From Acidobacteriota bacterium (GTDB lineage: Bacteria > Aquificota > Aquificia > Aquificales > Aquificaceae), in the NCBI GenBank assembly GCA_003696155.1, contig RFFP01000033.1, positions 1 through 53,196 of the forward strand: a stretch of DNA of 53,196 nt, in the 5' to 3' direction. The notes beneath the pieces are model-generated. The model saw nothing but the letters and a program-made list of their open reading frames with translations, did no database searches and was not told the DNA's origin. The translations under genes and the position numbers were made by a program. Each line of letters begins with the position of its first letter. Position 1 is the first letter of the stretch. Below are positions 1 through 11,157 of the stretch, one piece after another.

Positions 1-234
1 AACCTGCCACCTGAGGGCTTTCTCAATGCTGTGTAAATGCATTTTCTCCTTATGACGCACAAGGAGATTTCTTGACGCATTCACATCAGCATTGAGTTTA
101 ACTTTGTCTGATACACCCTGTGGTAACAGGTTGAAGAAAAGACCTTGCAACTCAGAAAGATAAACACCCTTAGGACCCTTCTCAAGCTTAAAGGTAAGCC
201 TGACAATGTTGGGAATTCCCGCCTCCCGAGCTCT
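1..234 (-). pseudogene. TnpB-like transposase C-terminal relic, cut by window edge
   Basis: The minus strand is open for 78 codons from a TAG at 235-237 to the window edge, with no start codon. The translation contains NADVNASRNLL, which resembles the RuvC-III motif (D-x-N-x-A-x-N) of IS200/IS605 OrfB/TnpB proteins, preceded by GVYLSELQGLF. I infer a 3' piece of an RNA-guided TnpB-type nuclease gene. The upstream catalytic parts would have to lie at 235-349, where the frame is broken, so this is a relic. The family call rests on one motif; a different RuvC-fold transposase is possible. Confidence 0.5.
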
Positions 235-337
235 CTATGTCATTATAACTCAAGTTGTGCTATGTAGTCCCCATTCCCATAGACAACTATTCCCCATCCT
301 GCAGGAACAGGTTTCACAGACAAAGGATAATACACTA

Positions 338-343
338 TATACT
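338..343 (+). promoter_or_regulatory. -10 element of trxB, leaderless spacing
   Basis: TATACT ends six bases before the trxB ATG at 350 and there is no Shine-Dalgarno sequence in between. Transcription would start at or next to the start codon. No convincing -35 hexamer is visible. Confidence 0.4.
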
Positions 344-349
344 ATAAAC

Positions 350-1279
350 ATGCACCAGCTTGTTATAATAGGTGGTGGTCCGGCGGGCATATCTGCGAGC
401 ATATACGCCCAGAGAAAGAGGATGGACTTCGTGCTCATTGCACGCGATATAGGGGGTCAGGTCATAAAGGCCGGTGAGATAGAGAATTACCTTGGCTACG
501 CTTTGGTTGATGGTGTTGCCTTTGTTCAAAAGATGATGGAACAGATGGATAAGCTGGGTGTGAGGCCGGTGATTGATGAGGTGGTAGAGATAAAGAGGAT
601 AGATGATGGCTTTTGGCTCAGAACCTTAGGCGGTAAAGAGTTCACATCAAAGACCCTCCTCTTCTGCACTGGAGCGGAGCATAGGAAACTTAACGTACCC
701 GGTGAAAAGGAGTATACGGGAAGGGGCGTGTCTTACTGCTACACCTGTGACTCTCCTTTCTTTAAAGACGTTAAGGTGGCGGTCGTAGGTGGTGGAAACT
801 CGGGCTTTGAAGCTGCAGACCAGCTTATAAACTACGCAACGGAGATATACCTTCTTGAGCTTTCAGATAGCTTCAAGGCGGATGAGGTTCTAAAGGAGAA
901 GGTGCTCTCAAGTCCGAAGGTAAAACCCCTCCTAAGACACAGAGTTTTAGAAATAAGGGGCGATGGAAGGAACGTAAGGCAGATATGGGTAGAAAACCTC
1001 TCCAAGAACCTGACCTATACCCTTGATGTGGAAGGCCTGTTCGTGGAAGTAGGTTTAAAGCCCAACTCGGAGCTTGCCAAATCCTTGGGTGTCCTTACAA
1101 CCCAAAGGGATGAGATAATAATAGACTGTAACAACAGAACTTCAGAGAAGGGTATCTACGCTGCGGGAGACTGTACCAACATCTTCGCCAAGCAGATAAT
1201 AACCGCCGCCGGAGACGGGGCCAAAGCCCTCCTTTCCATATATCACGACCTTACCTACGGCATATCTTCATGGATTTAG
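350..1279 (+). CDS. trxB: Thioredoxin reductase
   Basis: FAD-dependent NAD(P)H oxidoreductase of about 309 residues that reduces thioredoxin in the cytoplasm. The FAD-binding Rossmann motif GGGPAG is at residues 8-13, the redox pair CYTC at 130-133, the NAD(P)H-binding GGGNSG at 147-152, and the second FAD motif (YAAGDCT) near 275. The frame is open back to 206, but the upstream 48 codons run into the tnpB-like relic and have no homology-like character. ATG 350 gives a normal family N-terminus and sits six bases after a -10-like TATACT. The 3' end overlaps deoC by 10 bp, so the two are likely co-transcribed. Confidence 0.93.
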   Translation: MHQLVIIGGGPAGISASIYAQRKRMDFVLIARDIGGQVIKAGEIENYLGYALVDGVAFVQKMMEQMDKLGVRPVIDEVVEIKRIDDGFWLRTLGGKEFTSKTLLFCTGAEHRKLNVPGEKEYTGRGVSYCYTCDSPFFKDVKVAVVGGGNSGFEAADQLINYATEIYLLELSDSFKADEVLKEKVLSSPKVKPLLRHRVLEIRGDGRNVRQIWVENLSKNLTYTLDVEGLFVEVGLKPNSELAKSLGVLTTQRDEIIIDCNNRTSEKGIYAAGDCTNIFAKQIITAAGDGAKALLSIYHDLTYGISSWI

Positions 1280-1905
1280 CAAAGCACATAGACCATTCTC
1301 TTTTAAGACCGGACCTAACCCAGAAGGATTTAGAGGAACATGTAGGTAGGTGCGTCTCCTTAGGCGTCTACTGCATATGCGTAAACCCCTACTGGGTTAG
1401 GAAGGCCGTAGAGCTCTCCGGTGAAAAGCTGGTAGTTTGTTCCGTTGTCTCCTTCCCCCTAGGGCTTGACACCAAAGAACAGAAGCTCCTACAAGCCCTT
1501 AAGGCTCTTGAGGACGGAGCAAAGGAGCTGGACATAGTTATGAACATATCCGCCTTCAAGAGCGGTCTGTACCGCTATGTGGAGGAGGAGCTCAAAACCC
1601 TTTCAAGGAATACAGAGGGAGCCATAAGAAAGGTAATAATAGAGACTGCTTACCTAAAGGAAGAAGAGAAGAAGAAGGCAGTGGAGCTACTTACCAATAC
1701 GGGTGTGGAATTTGTAAAAACCTCAACGGGCTTTGCATCAAAAGGAGCCACAGAGGAAGATGTAAAGCTTTTGGTAGAGCTATCTGCAGGTAAGCTAAAG
1801 GTCAAGGCATCTGGTGGTATAAGGGCAAAGGAGCAAGCCCTTAGATTTTTAGCCTTGGGTGCAAACAGAATTGGGACCAGTAGCACCTTTGACATTTTGA
1901 AATAA
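1270..1905 (+). CDS. deoC: Deoxyribose-phosphate aldolase
   Basis: Class I aldolase that interconverts 2-deoxyribose 5-phosphate with glyceraldehyde 3-phosphate and acetaldehyde. The 211-residue protein matches the family's usual length. The Schiff-base lysine is in VKTSTGF (K150), with the supporting Asp in ELDIVMNI (D88) and a second active-site Lys in KVKASGG (K179). It overlaps trxB by 10 bp and starts inside it, so it probably shares that transcript. In an autotroph its role is likely deoxynucleoside salvage; that is inference. Confidence 0.95.
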   Translation: MDLAKHIDHSLLRPDLTQKDLEEHVGRCVSLGVYCICVNPYWVRKAVELSGEKLVVCSVVSFPLGLDTKEQKLLQALKALEDGAKELDIVMNISAFKSGLYRYVEEELKTLSRNTEGAIRKVIIETAYLKEEEKKKAVELLTNTGVEFVKTSTGFASKGATEEDVKLLVELSAGKLKVKASGGIRAKEQALRFLALGANRIGTSSTFDILK

Positions 1906-1916
1906 AATTTAGTGCT

Positions 1917-2465
1917 ATGGAAGAAGGATCTACCAGGGGAGGGGAGCTATCGGAGCTTTTGGAGGAGATATACAAAAGCACGGAGAGCTTGGAGCTTGGC
2001 TGTGCGGAGATAAACTGCTTTATGTGTGCCAAAGGTGGGAATCTCAGTCCTTGCCAGAGACTGAAGGAGGCGGTGGTACTCCTTCCATGGGAAAACCAGC
2101 TCATCAGAAGCTTAAACGGTAGAGCCTTTCCGGAGATAAGCCTGAACGGCTTTAGTCTGGGTTTTCTTCCCCCTGAAGAGGACTGCCTTTTTAACAAGGG
2201 AGGTTGGTGCACCGTTCACGGAAAACACCCCATAGACTGCAGGAGCTTTCCCATAGTGCCCTCGGTAAACCAAAGGGGAGACCTCATAGTTTCCATATCC
2301 ATAAAATGCCCCATAGTACCCTCTTGGAAGTTTACCAAAACCTGGGTTGAAAACTGGCGTAGAATATGGAAAGTGGTACCTTTGGAGTGGTTTTTCTTCT
2401 ATTCCGAGGTGCCCACAAGCCCCCTAAAACCTATAGCGCTCTTTAAGGTGGAGGAAAGAGGATGA
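1917..2465 (+). CDS. YkgJ-family cysteine-cluster protein
   Basis: A 182-residue protein with the cysteine pattern of the YkgJ/CxxCxxCC family: cysteines near residues 29, 34, 37 and 46, then EEDC, GGWC and the diagnostic CRSFP segment followed by KCP. These cysteines are thought to hold a metal, probably zinc or an Fe-S cluster; the function is not established. The ATG lies eight bases after TAAAAT (1903-1908) with no Shine-Dalgarno, so it may have its own leaderless promoter inside the deoC stop region. It overlaps purB by 4 bp (ATGA). Confidence 0.75.
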   Translation: MEEGSTRGGELSELLEEIYKSTESLELGCAEINCFMCAKGGNLSPCQRLKEAVVLLPWENQLIRSLNGRAFPEISLNGFSLGFLPPEEDCLFNKGGWCTVHGKHPIDCRSFPIVPSVNQRGDLIVSISIKCPIVPSWKFTKTWVENWRRIWKVVPLEWFFFYSEVPTSPLKPIALFKVEERG

Positions 2466-3766
2466 TTGAAAGGTATACAAGGAAGGAAATGGGAGAGCTC
2501 TGGTCTGAGCTCCATAAGTTTAGGTTATGGCTAAAGGTAGAGCTTGCGGTGTGTAGGGCTTGGAGTACACTGGGAAAGGTGCCAGAGTCAGCTTTAGAAG
2601 AGATAGAGAAAAGGGTTTATGTGGATGAGGGTGTGGTAGAGAAGATAAAGGAGTATGAGAGAAGATACAAGCATGACGTTCTTGCTTTTGTGTCCGCCAT
2701 ATCAGAGCAGATACTCGAGCACTCCCATTACTTCCATCTCGGCCTTACCTCTTCTGACGTGGTGGACACGGCCTTAGCCTTGCAACTAAGGGAAGCCTTA
2801 GAGATCCTCATTAAAGATGTGGAGTTGGTCCTTGGGGAGTTAAAGGAGCTTGCTCTAAAGTACAAGAACACTCCTATTATGGGAAGAACGCACGGTGTGC
2901 ATGCAGAGCCCATTACCTTAGGGCTTAAGTTTCTAAGCTGGTATGAGGAGATGAAGAGAAATAAAGAAAGACTTATTCAAGCTCTTGAGAATATAAGTTA
3001 TGGAAAGCTTTCAGGTGCGGTAGGCACTTACTCTAACTTAGATCCGAGGGTGGAAGATATAGCCCTCTCAGAGCTTGGCCTTAAGCCAGAGCCTGTGTCC
3101 ACTCAGGTGGTGCCAAGGGACAGGCATGCTCAGGTTATGTTTGCTCTTTCCTGCTGTGCAAGCTCCTTGGAGAGGTTTGCCACAGAGATAAGACACCTTC
3201 AGAGAACGGAGGTTTTAGAGCTCTCCGAGCCTTTTACAGAAGGTCAAAGGGGTTCCTCTGCCATGCCTCACAAGAAGAATCCCATACATGCAGAGAGACT
3301 CTGCGGTCTTGCCCGCATAATAAGGGCAAATCTTCTGGTAGCCTTAGAGAACATACCCTTATGGCACGAGAGGGATATATCCCATTCTTCCGCAGAGAGG
3401 ATAATCCTACCCGATTCCACCATAGCCCTTGATTACATGCTAAACCTGTTCCTTGAGGTGTTAAAGGGTCTTGTGGTGTACGAGGACAACATTAAAAGGA
3501 ACATGGATCTATCCTTTGGGCTCTATGCTTCCTCAAGGGTTTTGGTCTTGCTTATGCAAAAGGGTATGCCCCGCGATAGAGCCTATGACCTCGTGCAGAG
3601 CTGTGCAATGAAAAGTTGGAAAGAGAAAAAGCACTTTGAGCAGACCCTCTTGGAAGAGCCGGAAATCTCTCGGCATATAACCCCGCAAGAACTCAGAGAA
3701 GTTTTTGAACCAAGTAGCTTTTTAAACAATGTGGAGCACATCTACCAAAGGAGCCTATCTTCTTGA
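2462..3766 (+). CDS. purB: Adenylosuccinate lyase
   Basis: Fumarase/aspartase-superfamily lyase acting twice in purine synthesis (SAICAR to AICAR, and adenylosuccinate to AMP), both releasing fumarate. The 434-residue length is normal. The superfamily signature SSAMPHKKNP is at residues 265-274, the conserved TSSDVVDT loop at about 96-103 and GRTHGVHAEP at 141-150. The start overlaps the preceding YkgJ-type gene in an ATGA arrangement. Its last codon and stop (TCTTGA) form the left edge of a repeated segment that recurs at 5519, after trpB. Confidence 0.96.
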   Translation: MIERYTRKEMGELWSELHKFRLWLKVELAVCRAWSTLGKVPESALEEIEKRVYVDEGVVEKIKEYERRYKHDVLAFVSAISEQILEHSHYFHLGLTSSDVVDTALALQLREALEILIKDVELVLGELKELALKYKNTPIMGRTHGVHAEPITLGLKFLSWYEEMKRNKERLIQALENISYGKLSGAVGTYSNLDPRVEDIALSELGLKPEPVSTQVVPRDRHAQVMFALSCCASSLERFATEIRHLQRTEVLELSEPFTEGQRGSSAMPHKKNPIHAERLCGLARIIRANLLVALENIPLWHERDISHSSAERIILPDSTIALDYMLNLFLEVLKGLVVYEDNIKRNMDLSFGLYASSRVLVLLMQKGMPRDRAYDLVQSCAMKSWKEKKHFEQTLLEEPEISRHITPQELREVFEPSSFLNNVEHIYQRSLSS

Positions 3767-3797
3767 CCTAAGGACTGAAAGGCTTAGCTTTTAAAAC

Positions 3798-4307
3798 ATG
3801 AGAACCATAAGCAAAGAAGAGCTAAAGGAGCTATACGATAAGGACTTCCCTCTTTGGGTGGAGATAAACTTAGAACTTCTCAAAGAAAAGGCTTATGACC
3901 TTGTGGATTGGGAGAACCTCCTTGAGGAGATAGAGGACATGGCAAGGTCTGACCTCAAAGCTTGTATAAGCTACTTGGCGGTTATTCTGGAGCACCTCTA
4001 CGAGTGGGATAACTTTAGGCATCTAACGGAGGGTGGAGGAGAAAAGGGGGGATACAGGTGGATAGCGAGCGTAGAAAGGGGAAGGGGCAGGTTAGAGGCT
4101 CTTCTTGAGGATTATCCAAGCCTAAGACCTAAGGTCTTAAAGGAAATACCAAAAGCGTGGAAATATGCCAGAATAGAGCTAAGGGGATGGCTTATAAAGA
4201 ACGGCTACAACCCAGACGCTTTTAATATACCAAAAGAGTGCCCTTACACTTACGAAGAAGCTATGACCAGAGACCTAAAGAAGGAGGTACGAAATGACAA
4301 AGGCTGA
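3798..4307 (+). CDS. DUF29 family protein
   Basis: A 169-residue DUF29 protein: N-terminal helix with [35 protein letters not shown], here given as its parts [13 protein letters not shown] (about 36-48) and [13 protein letters not shown] (about 54-66), and C-terminal [11 protein letters not shown]. The family is common in cyanobacteria and thermophiles, often multicopy, and has no known biochemical function. The last 14 bp overlap trpB. A partial duplicate lies beyond trpB (5557-6058). The two copies share almost identical upstream DNA and first ~190 bp, then drift apart. Confidence 0.75.
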   Translation: MRTISKEELKELYDKDFPLWVEINLELLKEKAYDLVDWENLLEEIEDMARSDLKACISYLAVILEHLYEWDNFRHLTEGGGEKGGYRWIASVERGRGRLEALLEDYPSLRPKVLKEIPKAWKYARIELRGWLIKNGYNPDAFNIPKECPYTYEEAMTRDLKKEVRNDKG

Positions 4308-5496
4308 ACTGTATGTCCTACCCGACGAAAGAGGATACTTTGGTAACTTCGGTGGCAAATTTGTACCCGAAACCCTCATGTACGCCCTTGAGGAGCTGGA
4401 AAAAGAATACAACAGAGCCAAACAGGATCCTTCTTTTTGGGAGGAGCTCCATCTTTACCTTAAAGATTTTGCAGGAAGACCTACGCCCCTTTACTTCGCC
4501 AAAAGGCTAACAGAATACGCAGGAGGTGCCAAAATATACATAAAGAGGGAGGATTTACTTCATACGGGGGCTCACAAGATAAACAACACCTTGGGGCAGG
4601 CTCTTCTTGCAAAGAGGATGGGCAAGAGGCGGATAATAGCAGAAACTGGAGCAGGTCAGCACGGTGTGGCTACCGCCACCGCTTGCGCCCTCTTAGGTTT
4701 GGATTGCATAGTATATATGGGTGAGGAGGATGCAGAGCGTCAAAAGCTCAACGTCTTTAGGATGGAGCTACTGGGTGCTCAGGTGCGCGTGGTCAAGAGT
4801 GGAAGCAGAACACTAAAGGATGCTATAAACGAAGCCCTGAGGGATTGGGTCACCAACGTAGAAAATACACACTACATAATAGGCTCAGTTGTGGGACCTC
4901 ATCCCTTTCCCATGATGGTAAGAGACTTTCAGAAGGTTATAGGAGAAGAGGTCAAATCCCAGATACTGGAGCTTGAGGGTAGGCTTCCAGATGGTGTGGT
5001 CGCCTGTGTTGGTGGGGGCTCTAACGCCATGGGCATGTTCTATCCCTTTATAGAGTATCCCGAGGTGATCCTGCTAGGTGTAGAGGCTGGTGGGCTTGGC
5101 ATAGAAACGGGGAAGCATGCAGCCTCCATAAGCGGGGGTGCGGTGGGTGTTCTTCACGGTATGAAGTCCTACTTTTTGCAGGATGAAGAGGGGCAAATAC
5201 TTCCAACCCACTCTATATCCGCAGGGCTTGACTACCCAGGCATAGGTCCGGAGCACGCACATCTCTTTGAAAGCGGAAGAGCTAAGTACATCTATGCTAC
5301 CGATGAGGAAGCCCTGGAAGGCTTTAAGCTTCTCTCAAGGCTTGAGGGCATAATACCGGCCCTTGAACCTGCCCATGCTGTACCAAGGCTTATAGAGTTA
5401 TCTAAGGATATAGGTAAAGATGGCATAGTCATATTCAACCTATCCGGCAGAGGTGACAAGGACATGCTACACGTTATGAAGCACCTTATGCTATGA
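4294..5496 (+). CDS. trpB: Tryptophan synthase beta chain
   Basis: PLP enzyme joining indole and serine to give tryptophan; normally partners TrpA, which is not in this window. The PLP lysine is K95 in HTGAHKINN, and the phosphate-binding GGGSNAMG loop follows near residue 233. The 400-residue length fits the standard TrpB1 subgroup. A good Shine-Dalgarno (AAGGAGG, about 4281-4287) lies within the end of the DUF29 gene and fixes ATG 4294. It is isolated from other trp genes and sandwiched between two DUF29 copies. Confidence 0.96.
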   Translation: MTKAELYVLPDERGYFGNFGGKFVPETLMYALEELEKEYNRAKQDPSFWEELHLYLKDFAGRPTPLYFAKRLTEYAGGAKIYIKREDLLHTGAHKINNTLGQALLAKRMGKRRIIAETGAGQHGVATATACALLGLDCIVYMGEEDAERQKLNVFRMELLGAQVRVVKSGSRTLKDAINEALRDWVTNVENTHYIIGSVVGPHPFPMMVRDFQKVIGEEVKSQILELEGRLPDGVVACVGGGSNAMGMFYPFIEYPEVILLGVEAGGLGIETGKHAASISGGAVGVLHGMKSYFLQDEEGQILPTHSISAGLDYPGIGPEHAHLFESGRAKYIYATDEEALEGFKLLSRLEGIIPALEPAHAVPRLIELSKDIGKDGIVIFNLSGRGDKDMLHVMKHLML

Positions 5497-5556
5497 CTGG
5501 TAACTGGGTTATTCTGCGTTCTTGACCTAAGGACTGAAAGGCTTAGCTTCTAAAGC

Positions 5557-6058
5557 ATGAGAACCATAAGCAAAGAAGAGCTAAAGGAGCTATACGATAA
5601 GGACTTACCTCTTTGGGCTGAGATAAACTTAGAACTTCTCAAAGAAAAGGCTTATTGACCTTGTGGACTGGGAGAACCTCTTAGAGGAGATAGAGGATAT
5701 GGCAAGGTTTGACCTAAAAGCCTGCATAAGCTACTTGGCGGTTATATTGGAGCATCTTTACAAGTGGGACAATTTCAGACCTTTAACAAAGGCCGGAAGA
5801 GATAAAGGTGTTCTCAGCTGGATAGCAAGCATAGAAAATGCGAGAAGAAAGCTTAACGTTCTACTTAAGAGATATCTAAGTCTTAAGGAAAAGCTCCCTA
5901 AAGAGCCTCAGCTCGCTTGGGAAGAAGCTACTGCAGAAATAGTGGCATGGCTTATAAAAGACGGAAAAGACCCAGAAAAATATAACATACAAGAGGAATA
6001 CCCCTACACTTACGAAACCGCCATTACCAGAGACCTAAGGAAAGAGCTAAAGCCATAA
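5557..6058 (+). pseudogene. Frameshifted DUF29 duplicate
   Basis: The second copy of the DUF29 gene. It starts like the copy at 3798, but one extra T at 5655/5656 (GCTTATTGAC versus GCTTATGAC) creates a TGA at codon 34 (5656-5658). The rest of the frame stays open in +1 from GTG 5663 to 6058 and could give a 131-residue N-truncated product. The first ~190 bp and 38 bp of upstream DNA nearly match copy one, while the 3' half is a clearly diverged paralogue (YTYETAITRDL at the end). A sequencing error cannot be excluded from the sequence alone. Confidence 0.75.
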
Positions 6059-6155
6059 GGGTTGTAAGTAAGTGGAAGTTGAAGGAATTTTCATTCTGTA
6101 GCAAAGATACGGCTTAAGTCATGAAATACTTCGGGAAGGGATTTTAAGTTTATGT

Positions 6156-6161
6156 TATAAT
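6156..6161 (+). promoter_or_regulatory. -10 element of atpG, leaderless spacing
   Basis: A perfect TATAAT ends six bases before the atpG ATG at 6168. There is no Shine-Dalgarno and no clear -35 hexamer at 17 bp. The start of transcription should coincide with the start codon. Confidence 0.5.
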
Positions 6162-6167
6162 TTCTTC

Positions 6168-9225
<3,058 letters not shown>

Positions 9226-9230
9226 CTGCC

Positions 9231-9505
9231 CTACTGATACTCTCTGCCAAGTATGAGCCTTACCCATCTTAGAGGACTAATTACCCCCTCCGGAAAAAAA
9301 CCGAATAGGAGGGCAAGGAAGGCCGTTATTACTGGAGGTAGGACAAGCATCAGAGATAGGCTCTTTTCCCTTTTACTTTTAGGTCCACCCATGAACCAGG
9401 CGTTAAAGACCATGGGTAGCAGGTAAAGGGCGCTTAAAAGCGAGCTCAAGTAAAGTAGATAGGAAACACAACCAAAACCTGCCGACTCTGCTCCTCTCAA
9501 CAAGA
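9231..9505 (-). pseudogene. C-terminal fragment of an MrpD/NuoN-like membrane subunit
   Basis: About 80 residues with two hydrophobic segments: YLLYLSSLLSALYLLPMVF and, after a charged loop, SLMLVLPPVITAFLALLFGFF. This matches the last two helices of the proton-translocating antiporter-like family (MnhD/MrpD, NuoN/M, HyfB-like). The reading frame is broken at about 9500, where transposase sequence begins, so the N-terminal bulk of the gene has been lost. The stop codon lies 5 bp from the convergent rph stop. Which family member it was cannot be decided from this piece. Confidence 0.6.
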
Positions 9506-9828
9506 ATTATCAGGTTGTATAGCACAAACCTCGCAAGAACATACAAGCTCGCAACATGAAAGTCCTTAGTCTTATCCCTGTCCCCAAATCTGCTTTTGAC
9601 TATACCTATTACTTGCTCCACTTTATACCTGTTTCTTTTGTATATGTCTCTCTTCTCCTCATAATTCCCCTTAGCCCAAAGCCTTCCGCTGTTTCTCACT
9701 CTCGTGTGTATTGTATCCATCACAGGAATTATCCCACTCATACCTTTCTCCTTTACCAGTTAAATCTGTAGTGTATGGTTGTAAGGTCTGGGACTTTTGG
9801 GAATATGTCTTTTAGTCTTTCTTTGCCT
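9500..9828 (-). mobile_element. IS remnant, copy A: internally deleted DDE transposase
   Basis: Minus-strand remnant of an IS5/IS4-like DDE transposase. Read 5' to 3' it has a piece ending PDLTTIHYRFNW then a stop, followed in another frame by KEKGMSGIIPV, IYKRNRYKVEQV and IVKSRFGD, the last being the usual C-terminal region of such transposases. The central part with the catalytic acidic residues is missing. About 215 bp (9609-9824) are near-identical to copy B at 11158-11372, including the same internal deletion. Copy A keeps the C-terminal end and lacks the N-terminal end. Confidence 0.7.
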
Positions 9829-9864
9829 TGTCTAAAAAGAGCTTTAGAGATAAAATACCTACCA

Positions 9865-9957
9865 ATGAGTAAGAACTGGCGTCAGTATAACAGGGAGTTG
9901 GTAAAGAGAGGAGAAATACTTATAGCACCATCGCTTATCATAGCTGGGATGGTGTAG
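9865..9957 (+). pseudogene. N-terminal stub of another IS transposase
   Basis: A 30-codon plus-strand ORF starting SKNWRQYNRELVKRGEILI, resembling the N-terminus of IS5-related transposases (NWreYNxxLVxRGE). It then departs from the family and stops at 9955-9957. It faces opposite to copy A. I read it as the 5' stub of a second element whose body was deleted when the cmr6 fragment was joined here. Family assignment is from memory of the motif. Confidence 0.45.
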
Positions 9958-9960
9958 GGA

Positions 9961-10362
9961 GTGAATATGGTGGAGTTGATGAGGACAGGGGGATATTCAG
10001 GTCAGGGGGACTCTGATAGAATTCTTGGACTGGATAGAAACATAGTCTTCTTTGATGCTTTTCCCGAAGATTTTAACCCCGAAAAGCATGTGGTCATAGA
10101 CATAATGAACCCCCATTATACACCCTACTACCAGAAAAACGAACTTCCTGGCGACTGGCATAATCTCACACCCATTCACTTCCTTGCGGTCAGTGAAGGC
10201 GTTAGCTTTAGAGTATGCCTTTCTTACACGCCTGTAAACCCTGTGGAAAGTAAGCCAGATTTGGTAGAAATTGCAAAGGAGCTTTTAAAGGTAGGTCTTG
10301 AAAAATTTGGAGTTGGCGGAAAGAAGAGAAAAGGCTATGGTTGGTTTGAGGTTATAGAATGA
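9961..10362 (+). pseudogene. cmr6: Truncated Cmr6 (type III-B RAMP)
   Basis: 133 residues matching the C-terminal half of Cmr6: VFFDAFP (about 29-35), DIMNPHYTPYY (about 47-57), DWHNLTPIHFLAV (about 65-77) and the RAMP glycine-rich loop GVGGKKRKGYGWF (117-129). Full Cmr6 is roughly 250-300 residues, so the N-terminal RRM half is missing; upstream DNA is IS stub. A GTG at 9961 could start a short product, but it should not fold as a complete RAMP. It overlaps cas6 by 4 bp (ATGA), showing both came from one III-B operon. Confidence 0.75.
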
Positions 10363-11120
10363 GGTTTTGCGTGGTTTTATCTTCAGAAAAGGAAAGGGCA
10401 AAAATCTCTCTAGACTACCGAAGGCGTTTCATATCCTTCTTGAAGATAGTTCTGAGAGCGGAATATTTTAAAGAAAAAGCCCCAAGACCATATACCTTTG
10501 CGGTTTATTTTGGTAAAAACAAACCTATAAAGGAAGGCTTTATAAATGAGGTTGAAAGGATAACTTTCAGGTTTTCCAGTGGAGACCCTGTGGTTTTGAT
10601 GGAGTTCTATAACGGAATTTTAAGGCTAAAAAAGGAAAAATATCTGCACGAGATAGGAGACAGAAAGTTTTTGATAATTGGCATAAAGCAGGAAGAAGAA
10701 AAAGAGCCTAAAGGATACTTCAAAACCCTTTCTCCTGTAGTGGTGGACAGGCTCGGCTACGAAAAGGCGGAAAATCCCAAAGAGCGCTATGCTGTCCCGT
10801 GGGAGGAAGACTTTTTGCCTTCCTTGCTCTCCTGTGTTGCTTTAAGGTTTAAAGAGATAAAAGGCTACGAGCCTAAGTTTAAAAGCGTAGACTTTAAGCC
10901 TATTCAGGTAAAAGAGCAGGTGATAAAACACTACGGTGGTTATCTCAGGGGCTTTGTAGGGGAGTTTTATCTGTGGTTTAACGACCCAGAGGTTATGAAG
11001 TTTGTCTATCAGTATGGACTTGGTGTGCGCACAGGTCAAGGTTTTGGATATTTGCAAGTGGTATCTGAGCCTGTTGAAAAAAAATCGCAAAAGCCTATCC
11101 ATCAAGCTTCTAAAAGATAG
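10359..11120 (+). CDS. cas6: CRISPR endoribonuclease Cas6
   Basis: Cleaves CRISPR precursor RNA within repeats. The 253-residue protein ends with the Cas6 glycine-rich loop YGLGVRTGQGFGYLQV (219-234). The N-terminal RRM includes RPYTFAVYF (about 43-51). No histidine occurs in the first 96 residues, where the general-acid histidine of many Cas6 proteins sits, so catalysis may rely on other residues. It is translationally coupled to the cmr6 remnant and separated from the type I-B operon by an IS remnant. It probably serves the array at 17930, being the only complete cas6 in view. Confidence 0.85.
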   Translation: MRFCVVLSSEKERAKISLDYRRRFISFLKIVLRAEYFKEKAPRPYTFAVYFGKNKPIKEGFINEVERITFRFSSGDPVVLMEFYNGILRLKKEKYLHEIGDRKFLIIGIKQEEEKEPKGYFKTLSPVVVDRLGYEKAENPKERYAVPWEEDFLPSLLSCVALRFKEIKGYEPKFKSVDFKPIQVKEQVIKHYGGYLRGFVGEFYLWFNDPEVMKFVYQYGLGVRTGQGFGYLQVVSEPVEKKSQKPIHQASKR

Positions 11121-11157
11121 CCCAAACAAAAAGGCATAAAAACTAAATAAAATCCTC

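Noticed and set aside
206-349. Upstream in-frame start giving trxB a 48-residue extension
   Set aside because: The extra codons run into the tnpB-like relic, lack family resemblance, and ATG 350 gives the standard FAD-motif N-terminus right after a -10-like box.
250-438. Cys-rich minus-strand ORF overlapping the trxB start
   Set aside because: It covers the conserved FAD-binding motif of trxB in antisense and has no homology-like features.
6060-6090. GTGGAAGTTGAAGG resembling the end of the CRISPR repeat
   Set aside because: Only the 3' part matches and gaps are needed; the 5' half does not align, unlike the orphan repeat at 45153.
9775-9957. 60-codon plus-strand ORF across the IS copy A end
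   Set aside because: Its first 30 codons are antisense to the transposase relic; only the part from ATG 9865 resembles a transposase N-terminus.
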